A stretch of 64,000 nucleotides of DNA from Spirochaetae bacterium HGW-Spirochaetae-4 (GTDB lineage Bacteria > Spirochaetota > Spirochaetia > Sphaerochaetales > Sphaerochaetaceae), in the NCBI GenBank assembly GCA_002839335.1, contig PGXU01000016.1, forward strand, positions 1 through 64,000, written 5' to 3'. How positions within the stretch are numbered: the first letter of the stretch is position 1; every line of letters starts with the position of its first letter. Under the pieces are notes generated by a model that was given only the letters and a program-made list of their open reading frames with translations, had not been told where the DNA came from and did no database searches. Positions 44,341 through 53,733 of the stretch are shown here, piece after piece. The position numbers and the translations under genes are program-made.

Positions 44341-46959
44341 ATGGGGAAGAGAACTGTTGCCGTTACGATTTGTATGTTGCTTGTTGCCATAGGGTTGTCC
44401 GGTTCCATACCGTTGCTCGACTTGTCGGTGCAACAAGCATTGATTGCCACGGATGCCCTTGCGACCTCTGGCAATGGAGCCTTCGTAACCAGTACACCAT
44501 CGGGAAAAGTCGTAGCCTACCAAGGCAATGACGGCCGCATCCATGTGGGGAGGGAAGAGGCGTCCGGCCGGTGGACCACCGCACCGCTTCATGCCGTCCA
44601 AGGCGGCTATGTCCAGGGAATCGTTTCCCATAGGAACCGTGTGACAGTCGGTTACTCCGCAAACGGCCAGATTTTCACCATCACATCCAATGACGCGGGC
44701 AAATCCTTCAATCCTCCTGTCCCGGTCACCCAATCGAGGCAGGCTGCTTCGATCCAGGATATGGTGACCGATTCGAAAGGAACCATCCATATGGTGTTCC
44801 ATAGGCATGACAGCTACTGGGACTACAATTATGCCAAGTCTGTCGACGGTGGCTATTACCAGGTGAAGAATGGATTCACCAAATACACCGATTCGGGCTC
44901 GACCGGCTATTCGGGAAACTTGCGTGCGGCCCATGGCAACTTGTACACGGTGTATCAGGACAACAACGATGGGTTCGCGGTGAAACTCTCGGTTTCCAAG
45001 GACAACGGATCCTCATGGAACACTACACGGATCGCACCTTCGTCCGGAGGCCGGTTAGGACTGGCCGTCGATCCCCAGGATCCCGACCTGCTTTATATCG
45101 CCTCCTACAACAAGGATGGATTGACGATCCTGAGGGTCCGCAACGCTACGGGCGGTTCGCCCGAATTTTGGCCTGTCCATGGGGATGGCACCGTGCTCCC
45201 CACCGATACCAGCGCAGTTACCGTCCACATAGCAACCGCTGACGACGGAACGGTCGCGGCCATCTATTTGAATCCGATCACCGGTTCCTACACCTCGCTG
45301 TCCAGCTCCGATGCCGGAGAGACGTGGGAAAAGAGTATCCTGCTGACATTGGTTGAGCCCAAGAATTTCCAATGGATCGCCGATTTGGAAAGCTTCGGCA
45401 ACGATTTCTTCTTTGCCAGAACCGATGGCAAAGGCTCGGTGTTGCTCCATGGCGCCGAAGGTCGCATGACGGCGTCGGCAGTATCGGCCGGTAACGATAT
45501 GGTCGTCTACACTCCCGATTCCAATGGCATGGTCGAGATTCCCTCCGTGGAGGATCCGTTCGGTGTCGAATTGGGCAGTAGTTTTCCCATGGTGATGTTC
45601 GAGGTTCCCGAAGCCGGACAGTATCGCATCACCCATCTCACCCAAGCTTCCATACCCCTCTACTATTCACTCCACGATCCCTTCAACAAGGGCGATCTGA
45701 CACTCGCTGAGAATTATGATGGCAATACACTCCATGATGCGATCGAGTCCCGTCTTGAGCCGGGAATTGTGTATCTGCTTGTATTGGGTGTTCTCGACGA
45801 CGCTCATGCGGGAAAGACCGTGGAATTCACCATGGAATCGATGGGTACGGATACTGGTATTCCTCCTGTCGTTCCTGCACCGGCACCCGCAGTGGTCGGT
45901 GGACAACAACCGAAGCCGAGTCAGACTGAAGTTCCGGTAGACAGGGTGGGGGCAGGGCACTTCGCATCGTTTGCGCTGAGTAGGACCGGTTTCCTTGTGG
46001 GTGCCGGCTTGAACCAATTCGGTCAGATGGCGGATGGATCGACCAGTACCAAGAAGACCTTTTCCCCGTTGCGTTCCTCCATTTCCGATATCGCCGCGGG
46101 CTTCGCTCATGTCTTGTACATTGCCGATACGGGAATCCTGTATGGCGCTGGAAGGAATGAGGATTACCAACTCGGCGACGGAACGCGGAGCAACAGCTTG
46201 TCCTTCAAGAGGATCGCCGACAACGTCGTGAGCGTTGCGGCCGGATACGGGCATTCGTTGTATGTCCAACGGGATGGCAGTGTGTGGGCTGTCGGGCAGA
46301 ATGACGTGGGGCAGCTCGGGGACGGTTCGAAGACGACACGGACCGCACCGGTCAAGATTGCCAAGGATGGCGCCAGGGTGTTCTCCAGCTTGAGCAAGAC
46401 ATCGTTCCTGCTCGACCATGAAGGCAACCTGTACGGATTCGGGGACAACTCGTACGGCCAGCTCGGACTTGGACACAAGAACGATGTGGTCGAACCTACC
46501 TTCATAACCGATAAGGTGAAGACTGTCGCACCGGGACGCAACCATACGGTGATCCTGAAGCAGGATGGAAGTGTTTGGACTTCCGGTGACAACGGACAGG
46601 GTCAACTGGGTACCGGCAACACCACCGGTTCCACCCGCTGGATATCGGTCGCCTCGAATATCTCCGATATAGCCGCGGGATTCTACAATTCATGGATACT
46701 CGCAGATACCGGTGACTTGAAGGTCGCGGGCAGCAACAGGTATGGACAATACGGAATCGGCACAACGGCGAACACCTCCACCAGCGTGGGTTTTGTTTTC
46801 GTACTTGACGATGTCGCTGATGTGGCTGCGGGGCGGGACCATGCGGTGGTGTTGAAAAAGGACGGGTCTGTCTGGACCAGCGGTTTGAATGAACAGTCGC
46901 AATTGGGCGATGCCTCGCAGGGCTTCAGGATGGTGTGGAAGCAAGTATTCGAATTCTAG
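44341..46959 (+). CDS. Secreted double beta-propeller protein: BNR plus RCC1
   Basis: An 872-residue exported protein with an unusual fusion. After a signal peptide (about 1-30) come Asp boxes (SNDAGKSF, SKDNGSSW, SSDAGETW) of a sialidase-like propeller, a beta-sandwich-like region (about 400-510), a Pro/Ala/Gly linker, then seven RCC1-type repeats from about residue 533 (each with a 'VAAG.. H....DGSVW..G.N..GQLGDG' pattern), enough for one whole seven-bladed propeller. The frame is open upstream of ATG 44341, but that stretch is not coding-like; GGGAGG lies 12 bases before the ATG. Likely surface binding or glycan role; function unknown. Confidence 0.8.
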   Translation: MGKRTVAVTICMLLVAIGLSGSIPLLDLSVQQALIATDALATSGNGAFVTSTPSGKVVAYQGNDGRIHVGREEASGRWTTAPLHAVQGGYVQGIVSHRNRVTVGYSANGQIFTITSNDAGKSFNPPVPVTQSRQAASIQDMVTDSKGTIHMVFHRHDSYWDYNYAKSVDGGYYQVKNGFTKYTDSGSTGYSGNLRAAHGNLYTVYQDNNDGFAVKLSVSKDNGSSWNTTRIAPSSGGRLGLAVDPQDPDLLYIASYNKDGLTILRVRNATGGSPEFWPVHGDGTVLPTDTSAVTVHIATADDGTVAAIYLNPITGSYTSLSSSDAGETWEKSILLTLVEPKNFQWIADLESFGNDFFFARTDGKGSVLLHGAEGRMTASAVSAGNDMVVYTPDSNGMVEIPSVEDPFGVELGSSFPMVMFEVPEAGQYRITHLTQASIPLYYSLHDPFNKGDLTLAENYDGNTLHDAIESRLEPGIVYLLVLGVLDDAHAGKTVEFTMESMGTDTGIPPVVPAPAPAVVGGQQPKPSQTEVPVDRVGAGHFASFALSRTGFLVGAGLNQFGQMADGSTSTKKTFSPLRSSISDIAAGFAHVLYIADTGILYGAGRNEDYQLGDGTRSNSLSFKRIADNVVSVAAGYGHSLYVQRDGSVWAVGQNDVGQLGDGSKTTRTAPVKIAKDGARVFSSLSKTSFLLDHEGNLYGFGDNSYGQLGLGHKNDVVEPTFITDKVKTVAPGRNHTVILKQDGSVWTSGDNGQGQLGTGNTTGSTRWISVASNISDIAAGFYNSWILADTGDLKVAGSNRYGQYGIGTTANTSTSVGFVFVLDDVADVAAGRDHAVVLKKDGSVWTSGLNEQSQLGDASQGFRMVWKQVFEF

Positions 46960-47036
46960 TGGTCTGAAAGGCTCCACACGTGTCGATAGACTACGTGTGA
47001 AAGCGGAGCGTTTGCAGACTACTCGGGAGGTACTGG

Positions 47037-48086
47037 ATGAGACCGATGGATTTTCTTGGTTCCGTCATTGTGGTCCTTGGTGCGGTTGTGCTGGTGGTGT
47101 CGGTTCGCTTGCTGTTCAACCGATCCATACGGAAAGCTTCCAGCAAGAGCTTCCCCTACCATAGGCAGTTGCTCACCTTTGCCATCGTATTGTTGGGTTT
47201 GTTCCTGGCAATCGGACTGTTGCCGATCGAACATGAGGTCAAGGGGCAGATCCTTAGTCTTCTGGGCGTGTTGATCAGTGCCATCATAGCATTGTCCTCG
47301 ACAACACTGGTCGGCAATGCCATGGCCGGGATCATGCTGCGTCTTATGCATGAGTTTCGTGCCGGGGACTTCATCGAGGTGGAGGACCTGGTAGGGCGTG
47401 TCACCGATTTCGGGATATTCCACACCGAGATCCAGATGATCACGCGCGACGTCGTCAGCCTTCCCAACATGCTGTTGGTACAAAAGGCTGTCAAGGTGAC
47501 CCGACGCGGGGGAACCTTCCTCCATGTTTCTGTTTCCATCGGATATATGGTGCCGCATGAAAAGGTCGAGGAAGCGCTGAGGGAAGCTGCGGAAACTACC
47601 GGTTTGACCGACACCTTCGTCTTCATCGAGGGATTGCTCGACCATGCGGTCAAATACCGGGTGTACGGCTTGCTGGAGGAATTCTCCGAACGGTTGAGCA
47701 AGACAAGCGAATTACACAGGGCTGTACTGGATGCCCTCCATGCGAAGGGAATCGAGATCGCATCCCCCTCGGTCATGGACCGGAGGGAATATCCTTCGGA
47801 CCATGCCTACATTCCAAAGAGGAGGATGCAGGAACGGGTCTCGGAGAACCAGGCGGCGATTGAGGAACTTGCGTTCGACAAGGCTGTGGAAGCCGAATCG
47901 ATCGAGCAATTGCACCAGGCTGAAACCAAGTTGGTCCAATCCCTCGAGTCGCTGGACGAGAAGACCACCGACAAGAAGGCGGCGAAACAGCAACGCGAAA
48001 AGATCGAGGGCAAGATCAAACAGATTCAGGGTGAACTTGAGATCCGGAAGGAAGAGCAGGCCGAGAAGAAGGAATCGGGCGAATAG
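47037..48086 (+). CDS. Small-conductance mechanosensitive channel (MscS family)
   Basis: A 349-residue channel that opens under membrane tension. Three N-terminal membrane segments end in a pore helix with small residues ('LVGNAMAGIMLRLMHEFRAGDFIEVEDLVGRV'), the MscS beta domain follows, and the last 100 residues form a highly charged coiled coil (Glu/Lys-rich, 'QHQAETKLVQSLESLDEKTTDK'-like), which is longer than in classical MscS. GGGAGG lies 8 bases before the ATG. Stands between the double-propeller gene and the XRE gene. Confidence 0.85.
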   Translation: MRPMDFLGSVIVVLGAVVLVVSVRLLFNRSIRKASSKSFPYHRQLLTFAIVLLGLFLAIGLLPIEHEVKGQILSLLGVLISAIIALSSTTLVGNAMAGIMLRLMHEFRAGDFIEVEDLVGRVTDFGIFHTEIQMITRDVVSLPNMLLVQKAVKVTRRGGTFLHVSVSIGYMVPHEKVEEALREAAETTGLTDTFVFIEGLLDHAVKYRVYGLLEEFSERLSKTSELHRAVLDALHAKGIEIASPSVMDRREYPSDHAYIPKRRMQERVSENQAAIEELAFDKAVEAESIEQLHQAETKLVQSLESLDEKTTDKKAAKQQREKIEGKIKQIQGELEIRKEEQAEKKESGE

Positions 48087-48100
48087 TAGTCTTGGCGGTA

Positions 48101-48436
48101 CTAGTTTTCCGGTGACTTGGATCCAGCATCCTCCGGCTTCAAGTAGGTGTCGAGATAGGATCGGACGTGTTTGTTTATACCTTCGACCACGTCCGACACC
48201 TCCAATACCCGTTCAGCTACTTTCGGGCTCATGAGGTATGCGATATCGATATCCAGGCCTTCGGCGATACGCCGTAGATTCTTGACTTTCGGAAAGCGTT
48301 TGTATGTTTCTATGCCACCGATATATCCTGTCGGCATATTGCATCTGCGTCCCAATTCCTCTTGTGTAAGTCCCCGAGCTTGGCGATACATCCTGATGTT
48401 GTCAATTATTTCCCGCTCATACTCATCGCGTTTCAT
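48101..48436 (-). CDS. XRE-family helix-turn-helix regulator
   Basis: A 111-residue protein with a Cro/CI-type helix-turn-helix at about residues 9-64 ('IRMYRQARGLTQEELGRRCNMPTGYIGGIE') and a short C-terminal tail. It is divergent from the GNAT gene at 48583; a perfect 12-bp palindrome (48514-48525) lies between them and could be its operator. Convergent with the MscS gene. Confidence 0.88.
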   Translation of the reverse strand: MKRDEYEREIIDNIRMYRQARGLTQEELGRRCNMPTGYIGGIETYKRFPKVKNLRRIAEGLDIDIAYLMSPKVAERVLEVSDVVEGINKHVRSYLDTYLKPEDAGSKSPEN

Positions 48437-48513
48437 TCTATCAACTGTATCCCAGCAACTGCAAATATCTAATCACCGAAATGGATACAACTTTATATCT
48501 ATTTGGGTATACG

Positions 48514-48525
48514 AGCATATATGCT
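48514..48525. promoter_or_regulatory. Perfect 12-bp palindrome, possible XRE operator
   Basis: AGCATATATGCT (48514-48525) is a perfect dyad in the divergent gap between the XRE regulator and the GNAT gene. Confidence 0.4.
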
Positions 48526-48582
48526 TCCCGAATCATCTCCACTCTTTTCATTCGGGACATGATTCGATATGCTTGGGAAACT

Positions 48583-49083
48583 ATGAATATTCGGCAGATG
48601 GTTGAGCAGGATTGGCCGGCAGTCTCCCAAATCCTCTTTGAAGGCATTGCCACCGGGGTAGCGACATTCCAAACCGAGGTGCCTACCTATATGCAGTGGA
48701 ATTCGACGCATCTCGAAGCCTGCAGATTGGTTGCGGCGGATGACCAGGGAAGGATATTGGGTTGGGCCGCGCTTTCACCTGTCAGTAGCCGTGCGGCTTA
48801 TCGCGGTGTCGCCGAAGTCTCGATATATGTCGCGGCCGAACATAGGGGAAGGACTGTCGGCAAGCAATTGTTGAAGGAGTTGGTCCTCCGTTCGGAACAA
48901 GCCGGGTATTGGACACTCCAATCGGTTATCCTGGCGACCAACGGGGCTAGTCTTGCACTGCATGAATCCTGTGGCTTCCGACTGGTCGGCAGAAGGGAAC
49001 GGATCGGCAAATTGCCCAACGGGACTTGGTGCGACACCCTGCTGTTGGAACTCCGCAGCAGCTCGGCAAACTTCCTCGACTGA
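48583..49083 (+). CDS. GNAT N-acetyltransferase, phosphinothricin-acetyltransferase type
   Basis: A 166-residue acetyltransferase. 'GWAALSPVSSRAAYRGVAEVSIYVAAEHRGRTVGKQLLKEL' holds the acetyl-CoA loop (RGRTVG), and 'LHESCGFRLVGRRERIGK' is typical of the Pat/Bar subfamily, which acetylates amino acid analogues and methionine sulfone or sulfoximine. The frame opens at 48481, but ATG 48583 gives the normal N-terminus 'MNIRQMVEQDWPAVSQI'. It ends one base before the convergent D-threonine-aldolase-type gene. Confidence 0.88.
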   Translation: MNIRQMVEQDWPAVSQILFEGIATGVATFQTEVPTYMQWNSTHLEACRLVAADDQGRILGWAALSPVSSRAAYRGVAEVSIYVAAEHRGRTVGKQLLKELVLRSEQAGYWTLQSVILATNGASLALHESCGFRLVGRRERIGKLPNGTWCDTLLLELRSSSANFLD

Positions 49084-50202
49084 TCAGGTGATCTTGCCCC
49101 GACCTGCGATGGTCCATACGGCAACCACGTTGCCGTTCTCCACAATATGCATATGATCGTACAAGTTGACTACCGGACAGATGTGGTTGGGAACGATGCG
49201 GATATGGTCTCCGATGGCCACGGCATCATGGAAATCCCTGTCGATGATTATGGTGTGCTCGTCGAACACGCTGGTCACCTCGAGCGGACGGTCCCATAGG
49301 ATCCGTCCCTTGCCCTCGGTCTGGCAAATTCCCTTCCCCCTGCTTTGCATGGTCAATGCTTTCGCCCCGGCATCGGCGATTACCCGCCCGTTCGTCGGTT
49401 TGGAGATCACAGTGGCCAATACGGAAGCCGCACAATGTTCGTATGTTCCTATGGCATTCGCCTGACCAGCGTCCATGAATACATACGTGCCCGGCCGAAT
49501 CTCGGTGATGCCCTTTTGCAGGGGTATGCCCCGCAATGCGGCGATGAATAGGCTGGGGGTTGACCCGATACTTACCCGTTTGCACGTGATTCCCAATGAA
49601 CGGGCAAGTTCTACGTACGCCAACGTATCGTTTTGGGCGGTTTCGAACAGTTCCATGGCAGCATCGCCGTCGGCGGCGCTGTACGTATGCCCCTCATGGC
49701 TGAATATGCCGTCGAAACAGACGTTGTCGGCACCTTGAATCGCCCGAAGGAGTGTGAGGAATTGTTCCTTGTCGGTTACTCCGCTTCGGTTCTCGCCTGT
49801 TTCGACCTCGATGAGGACATGTGCGGGAGTATCTGCGGTGAACACCTGTTCGACCTGGCGCAAGGCATCGACAGAATCGATTCCGAAGGATACCAGTGCT
49901 CCGCTACCGCAGAGGGTTTTGATCCTTTGCAGTTTGGATATGCCGACTATCTCGTTGGCGATGAAGACGTCGTCGATTCCGTGCGCTACCATGACTTCGG
50001 CTTCACCGGTTTTGGCGACGGTGATTCCCCGAGCCCCCAAATCCAGCTGCAGGCGGGCGATTTCCGGTGTCTTGTGGGTTTTCGTGTGCGGCCTGAGCGC
50101 AACTTTCCAAGCATCTGCATGCTGTTGCATGAAAGCCAGGTTTTGCATCATTATGGTTCGGTCGATTACCAATGCGGGCGTTTCCAATTCTGAAATAGTC
50201 AT
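49084..50202 (-). CDS. D-threonine aldolase-type PLP enzyme
   Basis: A 372-residue fold-type III PLP enzyme with an alanine-racemase-like barrel. The PLP lysine is in 'ALRPHTKTHKTPEIARLQ'; 'VLIEVETGENRSGV' and 'VSIGSTPSLF' are family features, and the C-terminal metal-binding 'IVPNHICPVVNLYDHMHIV' is the hallmark of D-threonine aldolase / D-serine dehydratase-like proteins. The start at 50202 has GAGGA 7 bases upstream. It is divergent from the threonine-synthase-like gene, so both may serve threonine-type metabolism. Confidence 0.88.
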   Translation of the reverse strand: MTISELETPALVIDRTIMMQNLAFMQQHADAWKVALRPHTKTHKTPEIARLQLDLGARGITVAKTGEAEVMVAHGIDDVFIANEIVGISKLQRIKTLCGSGALVSFGIDSVDALRQVEQVFTADTPAHVLIEVETGENRSGVTDKEQFLTLLRAIQGADNVCFDGIFSHEGHTYSAADGDAAMELFETAQNDTLAYVELARSLGITCKRVSIGSTPSLFIAALRGIPLQKGITEIRPGTYVFMDAGQANAIGTYEHCAASVLATVISKPTNGRVIADAGAKALTMQSRGKGICQTEGKGRILWDRPLEVTSVFDEHTIIIDRDFHDAVAIGDHIRIVPNHICPVVNLYDHMHIVENGNVVAVWTIAGRGKIT

Positions 50203-50262
50203 GTGCATCCTCGCCGCCCATGATATATAATCGTACGTAAAAATACAATGAAGGAGCCATGT

Positions 50263-51372
50263 ATGAAATATATCTGCACCGAGTGCCATAAGGAACAGCC
50301 GGTGAATCCAGACCGCTACCGTTGCGAATGCGGTGGCTTGTTCAGTCTCTCCTTTGATAAGACCGCCCCCGACTTTTCACAAACGGCCTACGCTGCAGAG
50401 CGTTCGCTCTGGAAATATGCCAACGCCTTGCCTCCGATAGATCAACAGATAGTGCATGAGACCACCATGGGGGAGGGGGGAACACCCTTGATCTCCCTCG
50501 GAACCCACCTGTGGGGAAAAGCCGACTATTACATGCCGACCCTCTCCTTCAAGGATAGGGGAGCAGTGGTGCTGGTCGCGGCGATGCGCGGCATGGGGGT
50601 ACGCCGGTGTGTGATCGATAGTAGCGGAAACGCGGCGACAGCTGTGGCAGCCTATTGCACGAGGGTAGGTATCGATTGTGAAGTCTTTGTTCCAGCCCAT
50701 ACCAGCGCCAAGAAGATCGAACAGATCGAGGCCCATGGTGCGGTGGTGCATAGGATTCCGGGAACGCGGGAAGATACCGCCGATGCGGCTATCGCCCATG
50801 TGGAGAAGACGGGAGCCTTCTATGCCAGCCATATTTTCAATCCCCTCTTCTGGGAAGGGACCAAGACCTACCTGTACGAGCTGTTCGAGCAATTCGGTGG
50901 AGCTTTACCCGACCTGCTGGTCTTGCCTGTCGGAAACGGTACGTTGCTCATGGGTGTGGCTTTGGCTCTCAGGGAGTTGAAGGAATGGGGCCTGGTGGAT
51001 CGGTTTCCATTGGTCATTGCGGTACAGGCCGCGAATTGCGCTCCTTTGGCGGCAGCATACCTGGCTGGTTCGCTGGTGGTGCATGAAGTACCGAGCAAAC
51101 CGACCCTGGCCGAGGGAATCGCCAGTGCCAGACCGGCACGAGGGGCAGAAATCCTGCAAGCCATGCACCTTATGGGGGGAAGATTCGTGACGGTTAGCGA
51201 AGAGGATATCCTCGCTTCCCGGGATGCACTGGCACGGAAGGGTGTGTATGTGGAACTTACCAGTGCGGCCAACCACGCCGGGTACCTCGCCGCGTTGCGG
51301 GAAGATGCACAGCTCGGATTGCTCGATGCTGTGGTTCCCCTTTGTGGCGCTGGATTGAAAAGTGCCCATTGA
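50263..51372 (+). CDS. Threonine synthase-family PLP enzyme
   Basis: A 369-residue fold-type II PLP enzyme. An N-terminal zinc-ribbon-like segment (CTECHKE ... YRCECGG) is followed by 'LSFKDRGAVV' with the PLP lysine, 'DSSGNAATAVAAYC', and a glycine-rich loop 'LPVGNGTLLMGVAL'. This layout fits threonine synthase, which turns O-phosphohomoserine into threonine. AAGGAG precedes ATG 50263. The protein is shorter than ThrC of enterics but normal for the zinc-ribbon class; other beta-elimination activities are possible. Confidence 0.8.
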   Translation: MKYICTECHKEQPVNPDRYRCECGGLFSLSFDKTAPDFSQTAYAAERSLWKYANALPPIDQQIVHETTMGEGGTPLISLGTHLWGKADYYMPTLSFKDRGAVVLVAAMRGMGVRRCVIDSSGNAATAVAAYCTRVGIDCEVFVPAHTSAKKIEQIEAHGAVVHRIPGTREDTADAAIAHVEKTGAFYASHIFNPLFWEGTKTYLYELFEQFGGALPDLLVLPVGNGTLLMGVALALRELKEWGLVDRFPLVIAVQAANCAPLAAAYLAGSLVVHEVPSKPTLAEGIASARPARGAEILQAMHLMGGRFVTVSEEDILASRDALARKGVYVELTSAANHAGYLAALREDAQLGLLDAVVPLCGAGLKSAH

Positions 51373-51448
51373 GCATCCCAAGAAATTGCATTATATATGA
51401 TATTACAGAGACCCGGTAATGACTTTCCTTACCAATTGGAGGTATTGA

Positions 51449-53704
51449 TTGGGTGCCAGACCTACTGCTTGGACTACAAAAGGCTTCACTCGGATTGTTC
51501 TGTTGATCGCCGTCCCCCTGTTGGTTGGAATCGTTTGGATCGCAACCGAGCCGTTGCGGAACACTATCAAGCCTTCATCGGAAGATGTTGCTTCTCCGAC
51601 AACGTCAGTTGGACTCAGCCTGAACGAGCGTGCCTATCTGGATGCTCTTGGTCCTGTACGCATGGCGGTCGATCCCGATTGGGAGCCGTATGAAGTGATT
51701 GCCGCTGGAAAATATGTCGGGATCGCTGCTGATCTGATCAAGCTCATCTCCACCCGTCTTGGCATGGAAATCGAATTGGTGGTCACCAGGGATTGGGATG
51801 AAAGCCTCGAAGCCTCCCGTGATGGAAGGGTCCATATGTTGGCTTTCTTGAACCAGACTCCCGAACGGGAGACCTGGTTGTATTTCACCGAGCCGTATTT
51901 CAAGGACCAGAACGTACTGATCACACGCATTGAACACGACTATATCGCGGATGCAGCGGGATTGTCTGGTGAGACCATCGCACTGCCGTCGGGCACCAGC
52001 ATCCAGGAACGGTTGCAGGACGAGTACCCGAACCTTGGGATAATGGTGGTCAGGAACGAGGCGGAGGCTTTCGAGGCTGTCGAGAACCGTACCGCCGACA
52101 TGGCTATCAGGTCGCTCACCATGGCCGCCTACACGATCAGGAAGGATGGGTTGTTCAACCTCAAGGTGGCTGGGCAATTGCCTGGATTCGAGAACCAGTT
52201 CCGCATCGGGGTAGTGAAGTCGGAACCGATGTTGCGTACGATCCTGAACAAGGGGATAGCCACCATAACTGCGCAAGACGTTCAGCAGGCGATCAACAAC
52301 CATTTGCCGATCGAAATGCGCACAGAAGTCAACTACAACTTGATCTTATGGCTCTCGAGCATATTTTTCCTGCTTCTGGCCGGCGGTTTGTTGTGGAATT
52401 ATTTCCTGAGGCGGATCAACCGCCAGTTGCATGAACAGGATGTCGCCCTCAAGCAATCGCAGGAGATGATGGGGTATATCATAGAGCACAACAAAAGTGC
52501 TGTGGCGGTATTGGACCATCAGTTGCGGTTCAATTATGTGAGTCAAAAATACCTCGAGTTGTTCAAGTTGCAGGGCAGCCTTATCCATAGGTTCCTCCAC
52601 GAGGTGCATCCTGGTCTGAACGACTATTGGTACCAGGTACTGCAAAAGGCTTTGGCAGGCCAGGTCGCCAACGGGGAGGAGGACCTGTTCGTCCACGGAG
52701 ACGGGACATCGGATTGGCTTCGTTGGGAGACACGGCCCTGGTTCCTGGTAGACGGTACAATCGGCGGTATCATCATCTATGCCGAGAATATCAGTGGACG
52801 CAAGGAGGCGGAATCGGCCTTGCAGGCGAGTGAGGAAAAATTCCGCCTGCTCACCGAATATACCAGCGATGTCATCTGGATACTCAACATGCGATCACGC
52901 CGGTTCAGCTATATCAGTCCTTCGGTCGAACAATTGCGTGGGTATTCCGTGGAAGAGGCGATGGGGCAGGACCTGCAGGACTCGCTCGCCGCCGATTCCT
53001 ATGCCATGATCATGGAGGCGTTCCCAGCCGAGTTGCGGGAGTTCTTGCACAATCCGAACAATCCGAAGACCCATTACGCCCAGGTGCGGCAACCGTGCAA
53101 GGACGGTTCTGTGATCTGGGTCGAATTCTCCATGAAATACCGGTTGAACAAGACCGGCGAGCTCGAGGCGATCGGTGTCAGCCGCAATATCGAGGAACGC
53201 AAGCGCGCGGAGGAACGTATCCGGTTCCTCAGTTACCATGACCAGCTCACCGGCTTGTACAACCGCAGGTATTACGAGGAACTGTTGCCCACGATCGATG
53301 TCCCGGATAACTATCCGTTGTCCCTGGTGATGGCGGATGTGAACGGTTTGAAGCTTGCCAACGATACCCAAGGCCATCAGGTAGGTGATGCCATGCTCAC
53401 GGCCGTTGCCGACATGTTGCAGAAGATGTGCAAGCAGCACGATCTGGTTGCCCGTATCGGGGGCGACGAGTACGTCCTGCTTATGCCGAATACCCGTGCC
53501 GATGAAGTCGAACAGCGGATTTCGGATGTGGATACCCATCTCAGGAACCATTCGGTCGGATCCTTGCGGCTTTCGGTTTCCTTTGGATGGGCGACGAAGG
53601 ATTCTACCGAGAAATCACTTCCGGAAATTTTCAAGGAAGCGGAGGATATGATGTATACTCGTAAGCGTCTGGAGCGTTCGAGCAGGATATTCTGCCAGGA
53701 TTGA
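51449..53704 (+). CDS. Diguanylate cyclase with periplasmic binding-protein sensor and PAS domains
   Basis: A 751-residue sensor enzyme that makes cyclic di-GMP. After a first membrane segment (about 13-33) comes a periplasmic family 3 binding-protein domain (about 60-290), a second membrane segment (about 297-318), two PAS domains and a C-terminal GGDEF domain with active site GGDEY (near 671). The upstream inhibitory site reads KQHD instead of the usual RxxD, so product inhibition may be weak. The TTG start at 51449 is 6 bases after GGAGG. Ligand is probably an amino acid or small solute. Confidence 0.88.
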   Translation: MGARPTAWTTKGFTRIVLLIAVPLLVGIVWIATEPLRNTIKPSSEDVASPTTSVGLSLNERAYLDALGPVRMAVDPDWEPYEVIAAGKYVGIAADLIKLISTRLGMEIELVVTRDWDESLEASRDGRVHMLAFLNQTPERETWLYFTEPYFKDQNVLITRIEHDYIADAAGLSGETIALPSGTSIQERLQDEYPNLGIMVVRNEAEAFEAVENRTADMAIRSLTMAAYTIRKDGLFNLKVAGQLPGFENQFRIGVVKSEPMLRTILNKGIATITAQDVQQAINNHLPIEMRTEVNYNLILWLSSIFFLLLAGGLLWNYFLRRINRQLHEQDVALKQSQEMMGYIIEHNKSAVAVLDHQLRFNYVSQKYLELFKLQGSLIHRFLHEVHPGLNDYWYQVLQKALAGQVANGEEDLFVHGDGTSDWLRWETRPWFLVDGTIGGIIIYAENISGRKEAESALQASEEKFRLLTEYTSDVIWILNMRSRRFSYISPSVEQLRGYSVEEAMGQDLQDSLAADSYAMIMEAFPAELREFLHNPNNPKTHYAQVRQPCKDGSVIWVEFSMKYRLNKTGELEAIGVSRNIEERKRAEERIRFLSYHDQLTGLYNRRYYEELLPTIDVPDNYPLSLVMADVNGLKLANDTQGHQVGDAMLTAVADMLQKMCKQHDLVARIGGDEYVLLMPNTRADEVEQRISDVDTHLRNHSVGSLRLSVSFGWATKDSTEKSLPEIFKEAEDMMYTRKRLERSSRIFCQD

Positions 53705-53733
53705 ATTCCTTCCGTGCAGCAAGGAGGTTGCCG

